Of a stretch of 64,000 nt of DNA, positions 1 through 7,128 are shown piece by piece; within the stretch, counting starts at the first letter, position 1; every line of letters starts with the position of its first letter. Source of the DNA: Psychrobacter arenosus (lineage in GTDB: Bacteria > Pseudomonadota > Gammaproteobacteria > Pseudomonadales > Moraxellaceae); assembly GCF_904848165.1 (NCBI RefSeq), contig NZ_LR884459.1:3100001-3164000 (forward strand). The letters run 5' to 3'. The translations under genes were made by a program, and so were the position numbers. The notes under the pieces were generated by a model. It was not told the DNA's origin, ran no database searches, and was given only the letters and a program-made list of their open reading frames with translations.

Positions 1-15
1 GTAGAAGTTTTAAGA

Positions 16-666
16 ATGTTTGAAGAACAAATTTATGAAATTGTAAATTCTAGAAAATTAGCTGACTCAAGGTTAAAAGTGATAAGTTTTGAGGACTTGC
101 TAGAAGGAGATGATATAGAGTTTGTAGCAGGTATTGGTGTAGCTTCAAGTGCCGAATATGGCAGAATTGGACTCTCTGGAGTTAAGCCAATTCATCTTAT
201 AAGAGATGTGATTTTTGACGACCTAAAGTTTGAGAGTGATCAAATTATAGAGGTGCTACCTGAATTAATTAAATTTTCCTCAACATACATACCTATTAGG
301 AAGTATATTTTAAATAAAAATTTAAGTTCAGATGTATGTAATGATGAAAATATGAAAGCAAGGATGGACTTAACAGTTGATTCATATATAGGTAAGATTT
401 ATAACCATAAAGCACTGTCACAAGAACTTAAGGAAATTTCCAATCCAAATGAAATTATTGATTTAAATTATTCCAGTATTAATAGAACCTTAAACGCACT
501 AGCAGTATGGTTAAATGATAATAGGACAATTAAAAATTGTAATTTGGTTAAAGGTATAGTTAAGGAAAAGTATGAGGACTGGATTAAGCCTAAAGATAAA
601 ACGAATGTCAAAAGGTTGGTTTGTATTGTTGATGAGATTGAAAATAATGAATTGAAGAGGATGTAG
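16..666 (+). CDS. hypothetical protein, possibly cut by the window edge
   Basis: A 216-residue soluble-looking protein that I do not recognise. It has no signal peptide or clear membrane segment. It is rich in Ile, Asn, Lys and Glu, and its DNA is clearly more AT-rich than the genes that follow, which suggests horizontal acquisition. The frame stays open from base 1 (V-E-V-L-R precede the first Met), so the true start may lie outside the window. The N-terminal third contains a Gly/Ala/Ser-rich stretch (GIGVASSAEYGRIGLSG). The rest looks alpha-helical and charged. No function is proposed. Confidence 0.6.
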   Translation: MFEEQIYEIVNSRKLADSRLKVISFEDLLEGDDIEFVAGIGVASSAEYGRIGLSGVKPIHLIRDVIFDDLKFESDQIIEVLPELIKFSSTYIPIRKYILNKNLSSDVCNDENMKARMDLTVDSYIGKIYNHKALSQELKEISNPNEIIDLNYSSINRTLNALAVWLNDNRTIKNCNLVKGIVKEKYEDWIKPKDKTNVKRLVCIVDEIENNELKRM

Positions 667-854
667 TTCCTTCTCTAATTAAAGTAAAGTATCTCCTAGT
701 CTCTAAATCATTCTTGTAGAAACAGTAGCTATCTATGTTTTAACTAGCAATAAATCTCTTGTTGAATATCATTTCATTAGCCTCACCTGATGGATGTATA
801 AGGGTTTATCATTACTTATACAAGGGGTCTCTAATAGTCATAAGTTAACCAATA

Positions 855-1289
855 ATGAAAAAAAACATGAAAATGAGAACCTTTAAAGAGAGTGACAGAC
901 AATCCATCATTCAACTCTGGCAAGACTGCAACCTAAGCCGACCTTGGAATGACCCGGATCAAGACATTTCAAGGAAGGTGGCGTTTCAACCTGAGTTATT
1001 TCTAGTCGCCGAAGATAAGGAACAGGTTATTGCCTCCGCTATGGCAGGATACGATGGTCATCGCGGCTCGGTCTATTACTTGGCAGTGTCGCCAGAGTAT
1101 CAAGCAAGGGGTATCGGCAAGCAGCTGATGAGTGAAATAGAGAATAGGCTTATTAAGCTAGGCTGTCCTAAGCTTAATATCGTGGTGCGCTCTAGCAATG
1201 ATAAGGTTTTAGAGTTCTACCGAAAGCTAGGTTATATGCCTGATGACATTGTAAGTCTGGGTAAAAGGCTGATAGCTGATGAGGGCTAA
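855..1289 (+). CDS. ypeA: GNAT family acetyltransferase, YpeA type
   Basis: A single-domain 144-residue N-acetyltransferase predicted to move an acetyl group from acetyl-CoA to an amine; the substrate is unknown. It follows E. coli YpeA closely from memory: LWQDCNLSRPWNDPDQDI near the N-terminus, YDGHRGSVYYLAVSPEYQARGIGKQL as the acetyl-CoA-binding motif A (Q/R-x-x-G-x-G/A around residues 86-91), and GYMPDDIVSLGKRLI at the C-terminus. The family usually begins near MKMRTF, so the start may be the third Met (873) or second Met (867). No strong ribosome site separates the options. It converges on nirD across a shared hairpin. Confidence 0.85.
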   Translation: MKKNMKMRTFKESDRQSIIQLWQDCNLSRPWNDPDQDISRKVAFQPELFLVAEDKEQVIASAMAGYDGHRGSVYYLAVSPEYQARGIGKQLMSEIENRLIKLGCPKLNIVVRSSNDKVLEFYRKLGYMPDDIVSLGKRLIADEG

Positions 1290-1360
1290 AGGGTTATCAA
1301 TTTGCGGAGATTAGTAGCTTTATTCACCGCATATTATGCGGAGATTAGCTATTCATATCT

Positions 1361-1400
1361 AAAAAAAAGACCATCTAACCCTAAGTTAAATGGCCTTTGG
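1361..1400. terminator. bidirectional terminator between ypeA and nirD
   Basis: An A-run (AAAAAAAA) is followed by GACCATCTAAC, a short loop and GTTAAATGGCC, which pair with a few G-U or mismatched positions. Read on the minus strand the hairpin ends in a T-run, and it sits between two converging genes. The plus-strand T-tract is poor. Confidence 0.6.
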
Positions 1401-1420
1401 ATTTAAGTGGCAGATAAATA

Positions 1421-1840
1421 CTAGCTCACAGCTTCATCAATAGTTTCTTCAGTATTAATTTCGGTAGATTCTTCAGTGGTAGGCGCCCCAACCATCACCG
1501 TATCCCCATCCAAACTTACCTCATAAGCTCCAAGTTTCACGGTCTCATCGTCCAAGCATTGACCAGTGGCCAAGTTAAAGCGCTGCTTATAAATAGGGGA
1601 GGCGACGTAGAGAATGTCCTGTTCTGTGCCGTCTTCATTGGTCACTACCGTGCCACCGATGAGTCCGCGAGATAGCACGTTAGCATTGCTAAACGGATCA
1701 AAGTTATCGATGGCGAACAGCTCATCTTCTTTGGTGCGGAAAATAGCAACTTGCTTGTCGCCCGCTGCCGTACTGACTAGGGCGCAAACGCCCGCTTCGG
1801 GGATAATATCATCTAATTTACAAATGGTTTGCTGAGTCAT
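1421..1840 (-). CDS. nirD: assimilatory nitrite reductase small subunit NirD
   Basis: 139 residues, matching the Rieske-fold small subunit of NADH-dependent nitrite reductase. The fold positions are visible (VCALVSTAAGDKQVAIFRTKEDELFAIDNFDPFSNANVLSRG, then IGGT, LYVASPIYKQRFNLATGQCLDD) but the cluster-binding Cys/His pairs of true Rieske proteins are absent, as expected for NirD. A 25-residue acidic tail (EESTEINTEETIDEAVS) follows the domain. It lies downstream of nirB on the same strand with a 250-base gap holding two palindromic repeats, so the two are probably one transcript. It acts in the cytoplasm with NirB to reduce nitrite to ammonia. Confidence 0.9.
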   Translation of the reverse strand: MTQQTICKLDDIIPEAGVCALVSTAAGDKQVAIFRTKEDELFAIDNFDPFSNANVLSRGLIGGTVVTNEDGTEQDILYVASPIYKQRFNLATGQCLDDETVKLGAYEVSLDGDTVMVGAPTTEESTEINTEETIDEAVS

Positions 1841-1912
1841 GGGTTATCCTTTGGTAGTCGTATGTATTAAGATGTTTGTTAATCCCCCACAGCCTTAAAG
1901 GCGGTTTAAAGT

Positions 1913-1930
1913 CCCCCTTTGAAAAGGGGG
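1913..1930. repeat. GC-rich palindromic repeat, copy in the nirB-nirD gap
   Basis: CCCCCTTT and AAAGGGGG pair across a 2-base loop. It resembles the CCCTCCCTTT/AAAGGGAGGG hairpins at 2061-2081, 35454-35553 and 39903-39937. It is probably a member of an interspersed extragenic palindrome family and could attenuate or stabilise the nirB-nirD transcript. Confidence 0.6.
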
Positions 1931-2060
1931 ATTTAGGGAAATTTCAAATTTGTGAGAAGCACCGCTTCGAAAGAGGGAGATTTTCAAAATGATGAGAAGC
2001 TCTGCTCTTTAAAGAGCAATAATTACTCAATTATCTGTCGCATAAAAACCTCTCCCCAGC

Positions 2061-2081
2061 CCTCCCTTTTCTAAAGGGAGG
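2061..2081. repeat. GC-rich palindromic repeat, second copy in the nirB-nirD gap
   Basis: CCTCCCTTT (2061-2069) pairs with AAAGGGAGG (2073-2081). It is preceded by CTCTCCCCAGC, which also recurs before the copies in the urease operon (TCCCTCCCC). It ends just past the nirB stop codon. Confidence 0.65.
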
Positions 2082-2092
2082 TAGCAAAAGCA

Positions 2093-4696
2093 TCAGACCA
2101 ACTCAACGACATGAATAGCTGCTTTTTCCTCAGGCTTCGCAGGGCGAATTTGCTCACGCTCGGTGGCGAACACCACATTGTCATCGCCTTTTTCGCTGTT
2201 GACGAAATGACGGAAACGTTTGAGTTTCTCAGCATCGTTGATAGTCTCTTTCCACTCACACACATAGTTATCAATGAGCAGCTGCATTTGCGCTTCAAGC
2301 TCGTCACATAGGCCTAAGCTATCGTCGATGATGACCGCTTGTAGGTACTCAAGACCACCCTCCAAGCTCTCGCGCCATTTAGACGTGCGCTGCAATTTAT
2401 CCGCCGTCTTGATATAGAACATAATGATGCGGTCGATATATTGGATCAGCGTCTCGGTATCGAGGTCGGTGGCAAACAGCTCACCGTGGCGTGGGGTAAT
2501 ACCGCCGTTACCACAGACAAAGAGGTTCCAACCGTTTTCAGTTGCGATGACGCCAAAGTCTTTACTTTGCGCTTCGGCACACTCGCGGGTACAGCCCGAC
2601 ACGCCCATCTTAATTTTATGCGGCGAGCGAACGCCTTTATAGCGGTCTTCTAATCTGAGTGCTAGGCCGACGCTGTCATCGACGCCGTAGCGACACCAGT
2701 TATTACCGACACAAGACTTGACAGTTCGCAGTGATTTACCATAAGCGTGCCCCGTCTCAAAGCCGGCTTGCACCAATACCTCCCAAATGTCCGGTAATTG
2801 CTCAAGGCGTGCACCAAATAAATCGACTCGCTGACCCCCAGTAATCTTGGTATACAGGTTATAATCTTTGGCGACTTGACCCAAGACGATGAGTTTATCC
2901 GCTGTGATTTCGCCACCAGGCACGCGCGGTACGACCGAATAAGTACCATCTTTTTGGATGTTACCGAGGTAGTAGTCATTGGTTTCTTGCAGCGGTGCCA
3001 GCTCTGGCTTGAGCACGTAATCATTCCAGCATGATGACAAGATAGAGACGACCGCAGGCTTGCAAATCTCACAGCCTCGGCCGCTACCATGCTCAGTCAA
3101 TAGCTCGTCAAAGGTACGAATACCATGGACGCGAACCAAGTTATAAAGGTCTTGGCGCGAGTAAGCGAAATGCTCGCAAAGGTCATTATTAACCTCAAAG
3201 CCTAAGGTTTCTAGCTGATAGCCTAAGGTGTCTTTTACCATCGGCGCACAACCGCCACAACCCGTACCGGCGCTAGTGCAAGACTTAATATCGGCTATCG
3301 AATACGCGCCGCCCTCAACTGCCGCGCAGATATCGCCTTTGGTCACGTTATAGCAGGAGCAAATAATCGCGGAGTCGGGTAGGTTTTCAATGCCCATCGT
3401 TGGTTTTTCGACGTTGGGCAGTATCAAGCTCTCAGGATGAGCGGGGAGATCAATATCGTTGAGGAACAGTTGCAATAGATTGTTATAGTCTTCAGTATCA
3501 CCGACCAGTACGGCACCAAGCAGTTTCTTATTATCGTCGGTAGTGACCAGTCTTTTATACACGCCTTCCTTTGGATTCTGATAGAGATAGGTCAAGCTAC
3601 CTGGCGTCTTACCATGCGCGTCACCAATACTGCCGACCTCCACACCCATTAGTTTGAGCTTGGTGCTCATGTCCGCCCCGGCAAAGGTTTGCTCAGCGTC
3701 GCCCGCGATTTGTGCGGCACAAATACTCGCCATGCTATAGCCCGGCGCCACCAGACCAAACACCTTATTGTCCCACACTGCACACTCGCCGATGGCATAG
3801 ACATTGTCTGCGTTGGTGCGGCACTTTTCATCGATTAAAATCCCGCCACGGCCGCCCAGCTCTACGCCGCACTCAGGGTTATTTTTGATGATGCCGTCTT
3901 GCGGTCGAATACCGGCACTAAATACGATCATATCGGTATCTAGCGACGTGTCATCGGTGAACTGCATCGTGAGATAACTATCTTCCTCACTCTGCACGCT
4001 AGTATGGTGCACGATCTCTTTGGTGTTTTTACCCGTCAGTACCGTGACCCCAAGGGCCTCGATTTTCTGCTTAAGTATCTCACCGCCAGCAGGGTCTAGT
4101 TGAACGCCCATCAGCTGCGGCGCAAACTCTACGACATAAGTCTCAAGCCCTAGCGTAACCAGTGCTTTCGCCGCTTCTAGGCCGAGCAATCCACCGCCCA
4201 CGACCACACCCTTTTTTACTTTAGGCAGCTCAGCGATGGCCAATATTTCGTCCAAATCAGCGATGGTTCGGTACACATGGCAATGCGGATGGTCTTTGCC
4301 TTCAATAGGCGGTACAAAAGGATACGACCCCGTCGCCAGTACCAGCTCAACGTAGTCGATCTGCTCGCCATTTTTGGTCGTAATGCATTTATTAGCGGCA
4401 TCAATATCGACAATTTCCTGATTTAAGTGCAGATTAACCTTGGCCGTCTCGTACGCCGTTAAATCTACCAAGTTAAGCTTGCTAGCATCCTTATGCTCAA
4501 AATAGCTCGACAGATACACGCGGTCATAAGCGGGGCGGTCTTCTTCAGCGAACACATGAATATCGTATTGCTCATGCAGACCTTGCTCGATGGCCTTTTC
4601 AATAAAATGATGACCGACCATGCCATTGCCGATCACGACCAAATTGGGTTTGTCATTTAAAGAGGGCGCTACCGGGTTTGCTGCTGGGCTGTTCAT
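2093..4696 (-). CDS. nirB: assimilatory NADH nitrite reductase large subunit NirB
   Basis: 867 residues, the normal size for NirB, which reduces nitrite to ammonia with six electrons from NAD(P)H through FAD, iron-sulfur clusters and siroheme. Domains in order: FAD-binding fold (VVIGNGMVGHHF near residue 20), NAD-binding fold (VVVGGGLLGLEAA near 165), two BFD-like [2Fe-2S] regions (CSCYNVTKGD near 445 to GTGCGGCAP; then GRGCEICKPAV), a ferredoxin-like half-domain, and the siroheme/[4Fe-4S] cysteines CVGNNWC (near 661) and GCTREC (near 699). It reads toward nirD. Siroheme would come from the cobA product at 15.9 kb. A sigma-54-type promoter lies about 100 bases upstream of the start codon. Confidence 0.96.
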   Translation of the reverse strand: MNSPAANPVAPSLNDKPNLVVIGNGMVGHHFIEKAIEQGLHEQYDIHVFAEEDRPAYDRVYLSSYFEHKDASKLNLVDLTAYETAKVNLHLNQEIVDIDAANKCITTKNGEQIDYVELVLATGSYPFVPPIEGKDHPHCHVYRTIADLDEILAIAELPKVKKGVVVGGGLLGLEAAKALVTLGLETYVVEFAPQLMGVQLDPAGGEILKQKIEALGVTVLTGKNTKEIVHHTSVQSEEDSYLTMQFTDDTSLDTDMIVFSAGIRPQDGIIKNNPECGVELGGRGGILIDEKCRTNADNVYAIGECAVWDNKVFGLVAPGYSMASICAAQIAGDAEQTFAGADMSTKLKLMGVEVGSIGDAHGKTPGSLTYLYQNPKEGVYKRLVTTDDNKKLLGAVLVGDTEDYNNLLQLFLNDIDLPAHPESLILPNVEKPTMGIENLPDSAIICSCYNVTKGDICAAVEGGAYSIADIKSCTSAGTGCGGCAPMVKDTLGYQLETLGFEVNNDLCEHFAYSRQDLYNLVRVHGIRTFDELLTEHGSGRGCEICKPAVVSILSSCWNDYVLKPELAPLQETNDYYLGNIQKDGTYSVVPRVPGGEITADKLIVLGQVAKDYNLYTKITGGQRVDLFGARLEQLPDIWEVLVQAGFETGHAYGKSLRTVKSCVGNNWCRYGVDDSVGLALRLEDRYKGVRSPHKIKMGVSGCTRECAEAQSKDFGVIATENGWNLFVCGNGGITPRHGELFATDLDTETLIQYIDRIIMFYIKTADKLQRTSKWRESLEGGLEYLQAVIIDDSLGLCDELEAQMQLLIDNYVCEWKETINDAEKLKRFRHFVNSEKGDDNVVFATEREQIRPAKPEEKAAIHVVELV

Positions 4697-4793
4697 ACGA
4701 TTGTCCTTGCCTTTATATAGAAAGAGTGGGCTGCGATAATCTCGATCACTTTATTGAGCGACATAACAATTCACAGTTGCCTACCTTTAAGCA

Positions 4794-4810
4794 TTCAATA
4801 ATCGTGCCAA
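4794..4810 (-). promoter_or_regulatory. putative sigma-54 promoter of nirB
   Basis: On the minus strand the sequence reads TTGGCACGATTATTGAA. This matches TGGCAC-N5-TTGCA with the GG doublet and the second G at the standard spacing; only the C of the -12 GC is replaced by A. The start would fall near 4783, giving a leader of roughly 85 bases. Nitrogen-limitation control through RpoN/NtrC is expected for this gene. I found no convincing NtrC site just upstream. Confidence 0.55.
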
Positions 4811-5288
4811 GCCCCTTTTATGGGCGACTAACGGCTTATTCTTTGAGGAGTGATAAAGGAGGGAGGGCTTGCAGAAATGAGAGATAATGAGGGTCGATGG
4901 GTATTAATAGAATGAGGTTTTGAAGTATTGAGATGTTGGAGCTTATCCTGCCGACCGCTATTATCTGCTCAGATGGACGAGGCGGGGGCACGAGCTGAGG
5001 CATTCCTGTTGCCTCGAGATGAGGAGGGAAATAGCGAGTGTCTGGGAGACAGTCGCCCCGACGCAAGAGAGAATCTATGATTTTCTGACGACTCTAGCCA
5101 CCTAACGCCGCCTGACCCGATAGGATAGCCGCTACTGGAATTTGCGAGAATGCAAATTCCCTTGCGCTCGGACGGAACAGTGCTTAGTTATTTCCTCGCT
5201 CAGGGCTAGCGGTCACATCGACTACTTTATCGATATCTATCGTGATATGGTTGGGCTTTCATTGCACAATCCTTTTGGGCATAAAAAA
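4811..5288. other. gene-free stretch upstream of nirB with one hairpin
   Basis: No convincing gene on either strand. The one clear structure is a 9-bp stem, GGAATTTGC (5137-5145) with GCAAATTCC (5152-5160), around a 6-base loop and without a T-run. Short open frames here have no ribosome sites and no recognisable products. Confidence 0.5.
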
Positions 5289-5310
5289 GCTGGGCAAAAT
5301 GCCCAGCCTT
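5289..5310 (-). terminator. intrinsic terminator, minus strand
   Basis: GCTGGGC (5289-5295) and GCCCAGC (5301-5307) form a perfect 7-bp stem around AAAAT. The minus-strand copy is followed by TTTTTT. No obvious minus-strand gene ends here, so it may be left over from a lost gene or insulate the nirB promoter from readthrough. Confidence 0.6.
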
Positions 5311-5379
5311 GTAACTACGCTTGCTACGTCTGGTGTAAAAATACCTTCAGGCATTGAAGATGGAGCAAATATTGAGTAG

Positions 5380-5466
5380 TTGCTAGGAGGCAAGACAGCT
5401 AATGGATTACAAGAAAGCGTACTTGATCTTCAAAATTGTAATATACAATTTGAGCGAACAGATTAG
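5380..5466 (+). pseudogene. possible C-terminal remnant of a larger gene
   Basis: A frame ending TAG at 5464-5466, 10 bases before the next gene, reads GGKTANGLQESVLDLQ then NCNIQFERTD. It looks like the end of a real protein rather than random translation. The same frame continues upstream through a TAG at 5377 into SGVKIPSGIEDGANIE. The position directly before a small unknown gene is typical of an orphan polymorphic-toxin tail beside its immunity gene. That reading is a guess from context, not from recognised homology. Confidence 0.3.
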
Positions 5467-5476
5467 GAAATTATAA

Positions 5477-5893
5477 ATGTCAGACATAAATCAAGAAAAA
5501 ATAGATATATTTTATTTTTCTAAAAAACCAGAAGTATATGCCTTGTACAATCTTGAAAATTATTATTTCGTAATATTTTTGAATGGCGGTCATGGTGGCG
5601 GGGATCGAATTGTACAGATCACCAAACAGAGTTTTGAGGAGTTAAAGAGCGATAGCTATAACTTTAATCAAATTATTGATAAAGACACTAGGCTTAAAGA
5701 CCTTGACCAAACACTGAAGAAATACTTATATTTCTCTTCATCTGAACCTTACATATTATATGAAATTGATAATCGATGTTTTATTGAATTATGGAAGAAG
5801 CAAAGGACTGGTACAAGTCAGGCCGTAAAGATTGATGAAAAGAGCTTCAATCAATTATTGGATGAAACTATATTACCGAGTCAGATATTATAA
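5477..5893 (+). CDS. hypothetical small protein with internal duplication; immunity-like context
   Basis: 138 residues, no signal peptide, no recognised family. The protein contains two related units of about 40 residues: EVYALYNLENYYFVIFLNGG...VQITKQSFEEL (about 18-55) and EPYILYEIDNRCFIELWKKQ...VKIDEKSFNQL (about 92-130). Both follow Y-x-L-Y-x-(L/I)-(E/D)-N, an aromatic strand, then V-x-I-(T/D)-x-(K/Q)-S-F. AGGA at 5465-5468 is a usable ribosome site. It is AT-rich compared with nirB and follows a possible toxin-tail remnant, so an immunity protein is one possibility. Function is not established. Confidence 0.65.
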   Translation: MSDINQEKIDIFYFSKKPEVYALYNLENYYFVIFLNGGHGGGDRIVQITKQSFEELKSDSYNFNQIIDKDTRLKDLDQTLKKYLYFSSSEPYILYEIDNRCFIELWKKQRTGTSQAVKIDEKSFNQLLDETILPSQIL

Positions 5894-6056
5894 GCTACCG
5901 CTTCGTCCTTAGTTAACATATAACGCAACTCACTGTAAGTTAAGGATAGGTCCATTAATATTGAGAAACTATACCAGATAAAATATCATAGCGTTGATTG
6001 TATAACTCATATTACCTACAATGAACGTATAACCAACGTTAGATAAGGGTACAAAT

Positions 6057-6398
6057 ATGACCGCCGTTAACTATAATGTCCGCATTGATAAAGAGTTAAG
6101 GGACGACGCATTTGCTGTATTAGAAAGCTATGGTTTGCAGCCATCACAAGCGATTCGTCTTTTTTTAAACCAAGTGGCACGTACGGGTACAGTACCATTG
6201 TCTTTTGATTATGCTGTTAAACCCATTGCCTACGAGCAAAATCCTCTCACTATGCAAGCCGTCTTTGATGCGCGCAATGGCAAAACTAGCCGTTATAACA
6301 CGCCCGATGAGTTGCTGAATGATATTGACGCTATAAATAATGACACTTTAAGCGACGATAAATTAAGTGACGATACTTTAAGCAACACCTCATCATGA
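6057..6398 (+). CDS. RelB/DinJ family antitoxin
   Basis: 113 residues. The N-terminal 60 residues are a classic RelB/DinJ ribbon-helix-helix dimerisation and DNA-binding domain (NYNVRIDKELRDDAFAVLESYGLQPSQAIRLFLNQVARTGTVPLSF). The C-terminus, which in the family wraps the toxin, ends in an unusual acidic repeat (DTLS-DDKLS-DDTLS). The stop codon overlaps the start of the toxin remnant (ATGA at 6395-6398), the usual arrangement. AAGGG precedes the ATG. Partly symmetric AACGT...ACGTT (6024-6040) upstream could be its own operator. With the toxin truncated it may persist as an orphan antitoxin. Confidence 0.88.
   Translation: MTAVNYNVRIDKELRDDAFAVLESYGLQPSQAIRLFLNQVARTGTVPLSFDYAVKPIAYEQNPLTMQAVFDARNGKTSRYNTPDELLNDIDAINNDTLSDDKLSDDTLSNTSS
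6342..6383 (+). repeat. 15-bp tandem repeat coding the antitoxin's acidic tail
   Basis: About three imperfect copies of GATACTTTAAGCGAC encode D-T-L-S-D units. Length changes in multiples of 15 would alter only the tail length. Confidence 0.6.
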
Positions 6399-6568
6399 GA
6401 GCCATTGATGTCACCAATCAATTTAAACGAGACGCAAAAAAGCATTATTGGTCTTTAATTACGCCCTCTTGGACAGAAGTCATCTATTGTCTTTGCAATA
6501 ATTTACCTGTACCGGCCAAATATAAAGACCATCAATTAACAGGCAATTTAAAGGATTTTTTGGCATAA
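6395..6568 (+). pseudogene. truncated YafQ/RelE-family toxin
   Basis: 57 codons, beginning inside the antitoxin stop. The text MRAIDVTNQFKRDAKKHYWS...NNLPVPAKYKDHQLTGNLKDF matches the first half of YafQ-type mRNA interferases, which run to about 90 residues. It then breaks into L-A-stop exactly where the family continues with the region holding the remaining catalytic His, Asp and Trp residues (R-x-x-H-x-x-P-D-W). The rest of the toxin was not found downstream in any frame. The product should be inactive as a nuclease. Confidence 0.8.
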
Positions 6569-6935
6569 CCAACAAATGCCGTATTTTAGGTCAGCCAAGA
6601 GTGTCATTGGTGCACTATTCAAGCAGATAGCTCTAATTACGCGCCAAAGTAGGTAATTCATTCATAATCAGTATAAAGGGTAAGTCAGTAGATTAATATG
6701 CGCTGCTAATTAATATTGTCTTATGGATTATTTTTAGCGAGACTAGGGCAATGGCAACTAATAAACGAGCGTCCTAATTGAAGCAGGCTATACAAATTTA
6801 GCGGACTGACTATGAGAGGCGATATCAGCAACGAAGGCAGACCGTTTCAAGAGTTTGGCGGAATCTGACTGCGTGAGAAGTCCTTCTATTCACAAGATTT
6901 CCAAGGGGCTAGGTTTTTAAATTGGATCAGACACT
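6569..6935. other. gene-free stretch after the toxin remnant
   Basis: No gene or RNA recognised. It probably contains the scar of the deletion that removed the end of the toxin. TTGGTGCA near 6608 is a lone NtrC-like half-site about 415 bases before the narK promoter, too distant and isolated to call. Confidence 0.4.
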
Positions 6936-6960
6936 ATTAGCGATTTCGCTAATTTTTTTT
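6936..6960 (+). terminator. intrinsic terminator ahead of the narK promoter
   Basis: ATTAGCG (6936-6942) pairs with CGCTAAT (6947-6953) across ATTT and runs into TTTTTTTT. It ends plus-strand transcription from the antitoxin locus before the nitrate operon promoter. Confidence 0.7.
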
Positions 6961-7022
6961 GGCCTTAATTTTGCTTAAGAAGGTCGATTGGCAAGGGAGA
7001 ATAGCTAGCAATATGACATGAC

Positions 7023-7038
7023 TGGCATAGGCATTGCA
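7023..7038 (+). promoter_or_regulatory. putative sigma-54 promoter of the nitrate assimilation operon
   Basis: TGGCAT-AGGCA-TTGCA matches the sigma-54 consensus TGGCAC-N5-TTGCA at 10 of 11 fixed bases with exact spacing. Transcription would start near 7049, leaving an 80-base leader before narK. The leader contains no obvious antiterminator hairpin. Confidence 0.65.
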
Positions 7039-7128
7039 GAGCTCTAATTATCATAACTATATCGTTCATCACTTTAGAGCATGAGCAAATAGTTACCAAT
7101 AGCTAAACTCAGCCAAAGGAAGCCGTCT

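Noticed and set aside
4836..5357. Open frames of 70-76 codons upstream of nirB
   Set aside because: No ribosome sites, unusual composition and no recognisable product; the region is better read as promoter and leader DNA.
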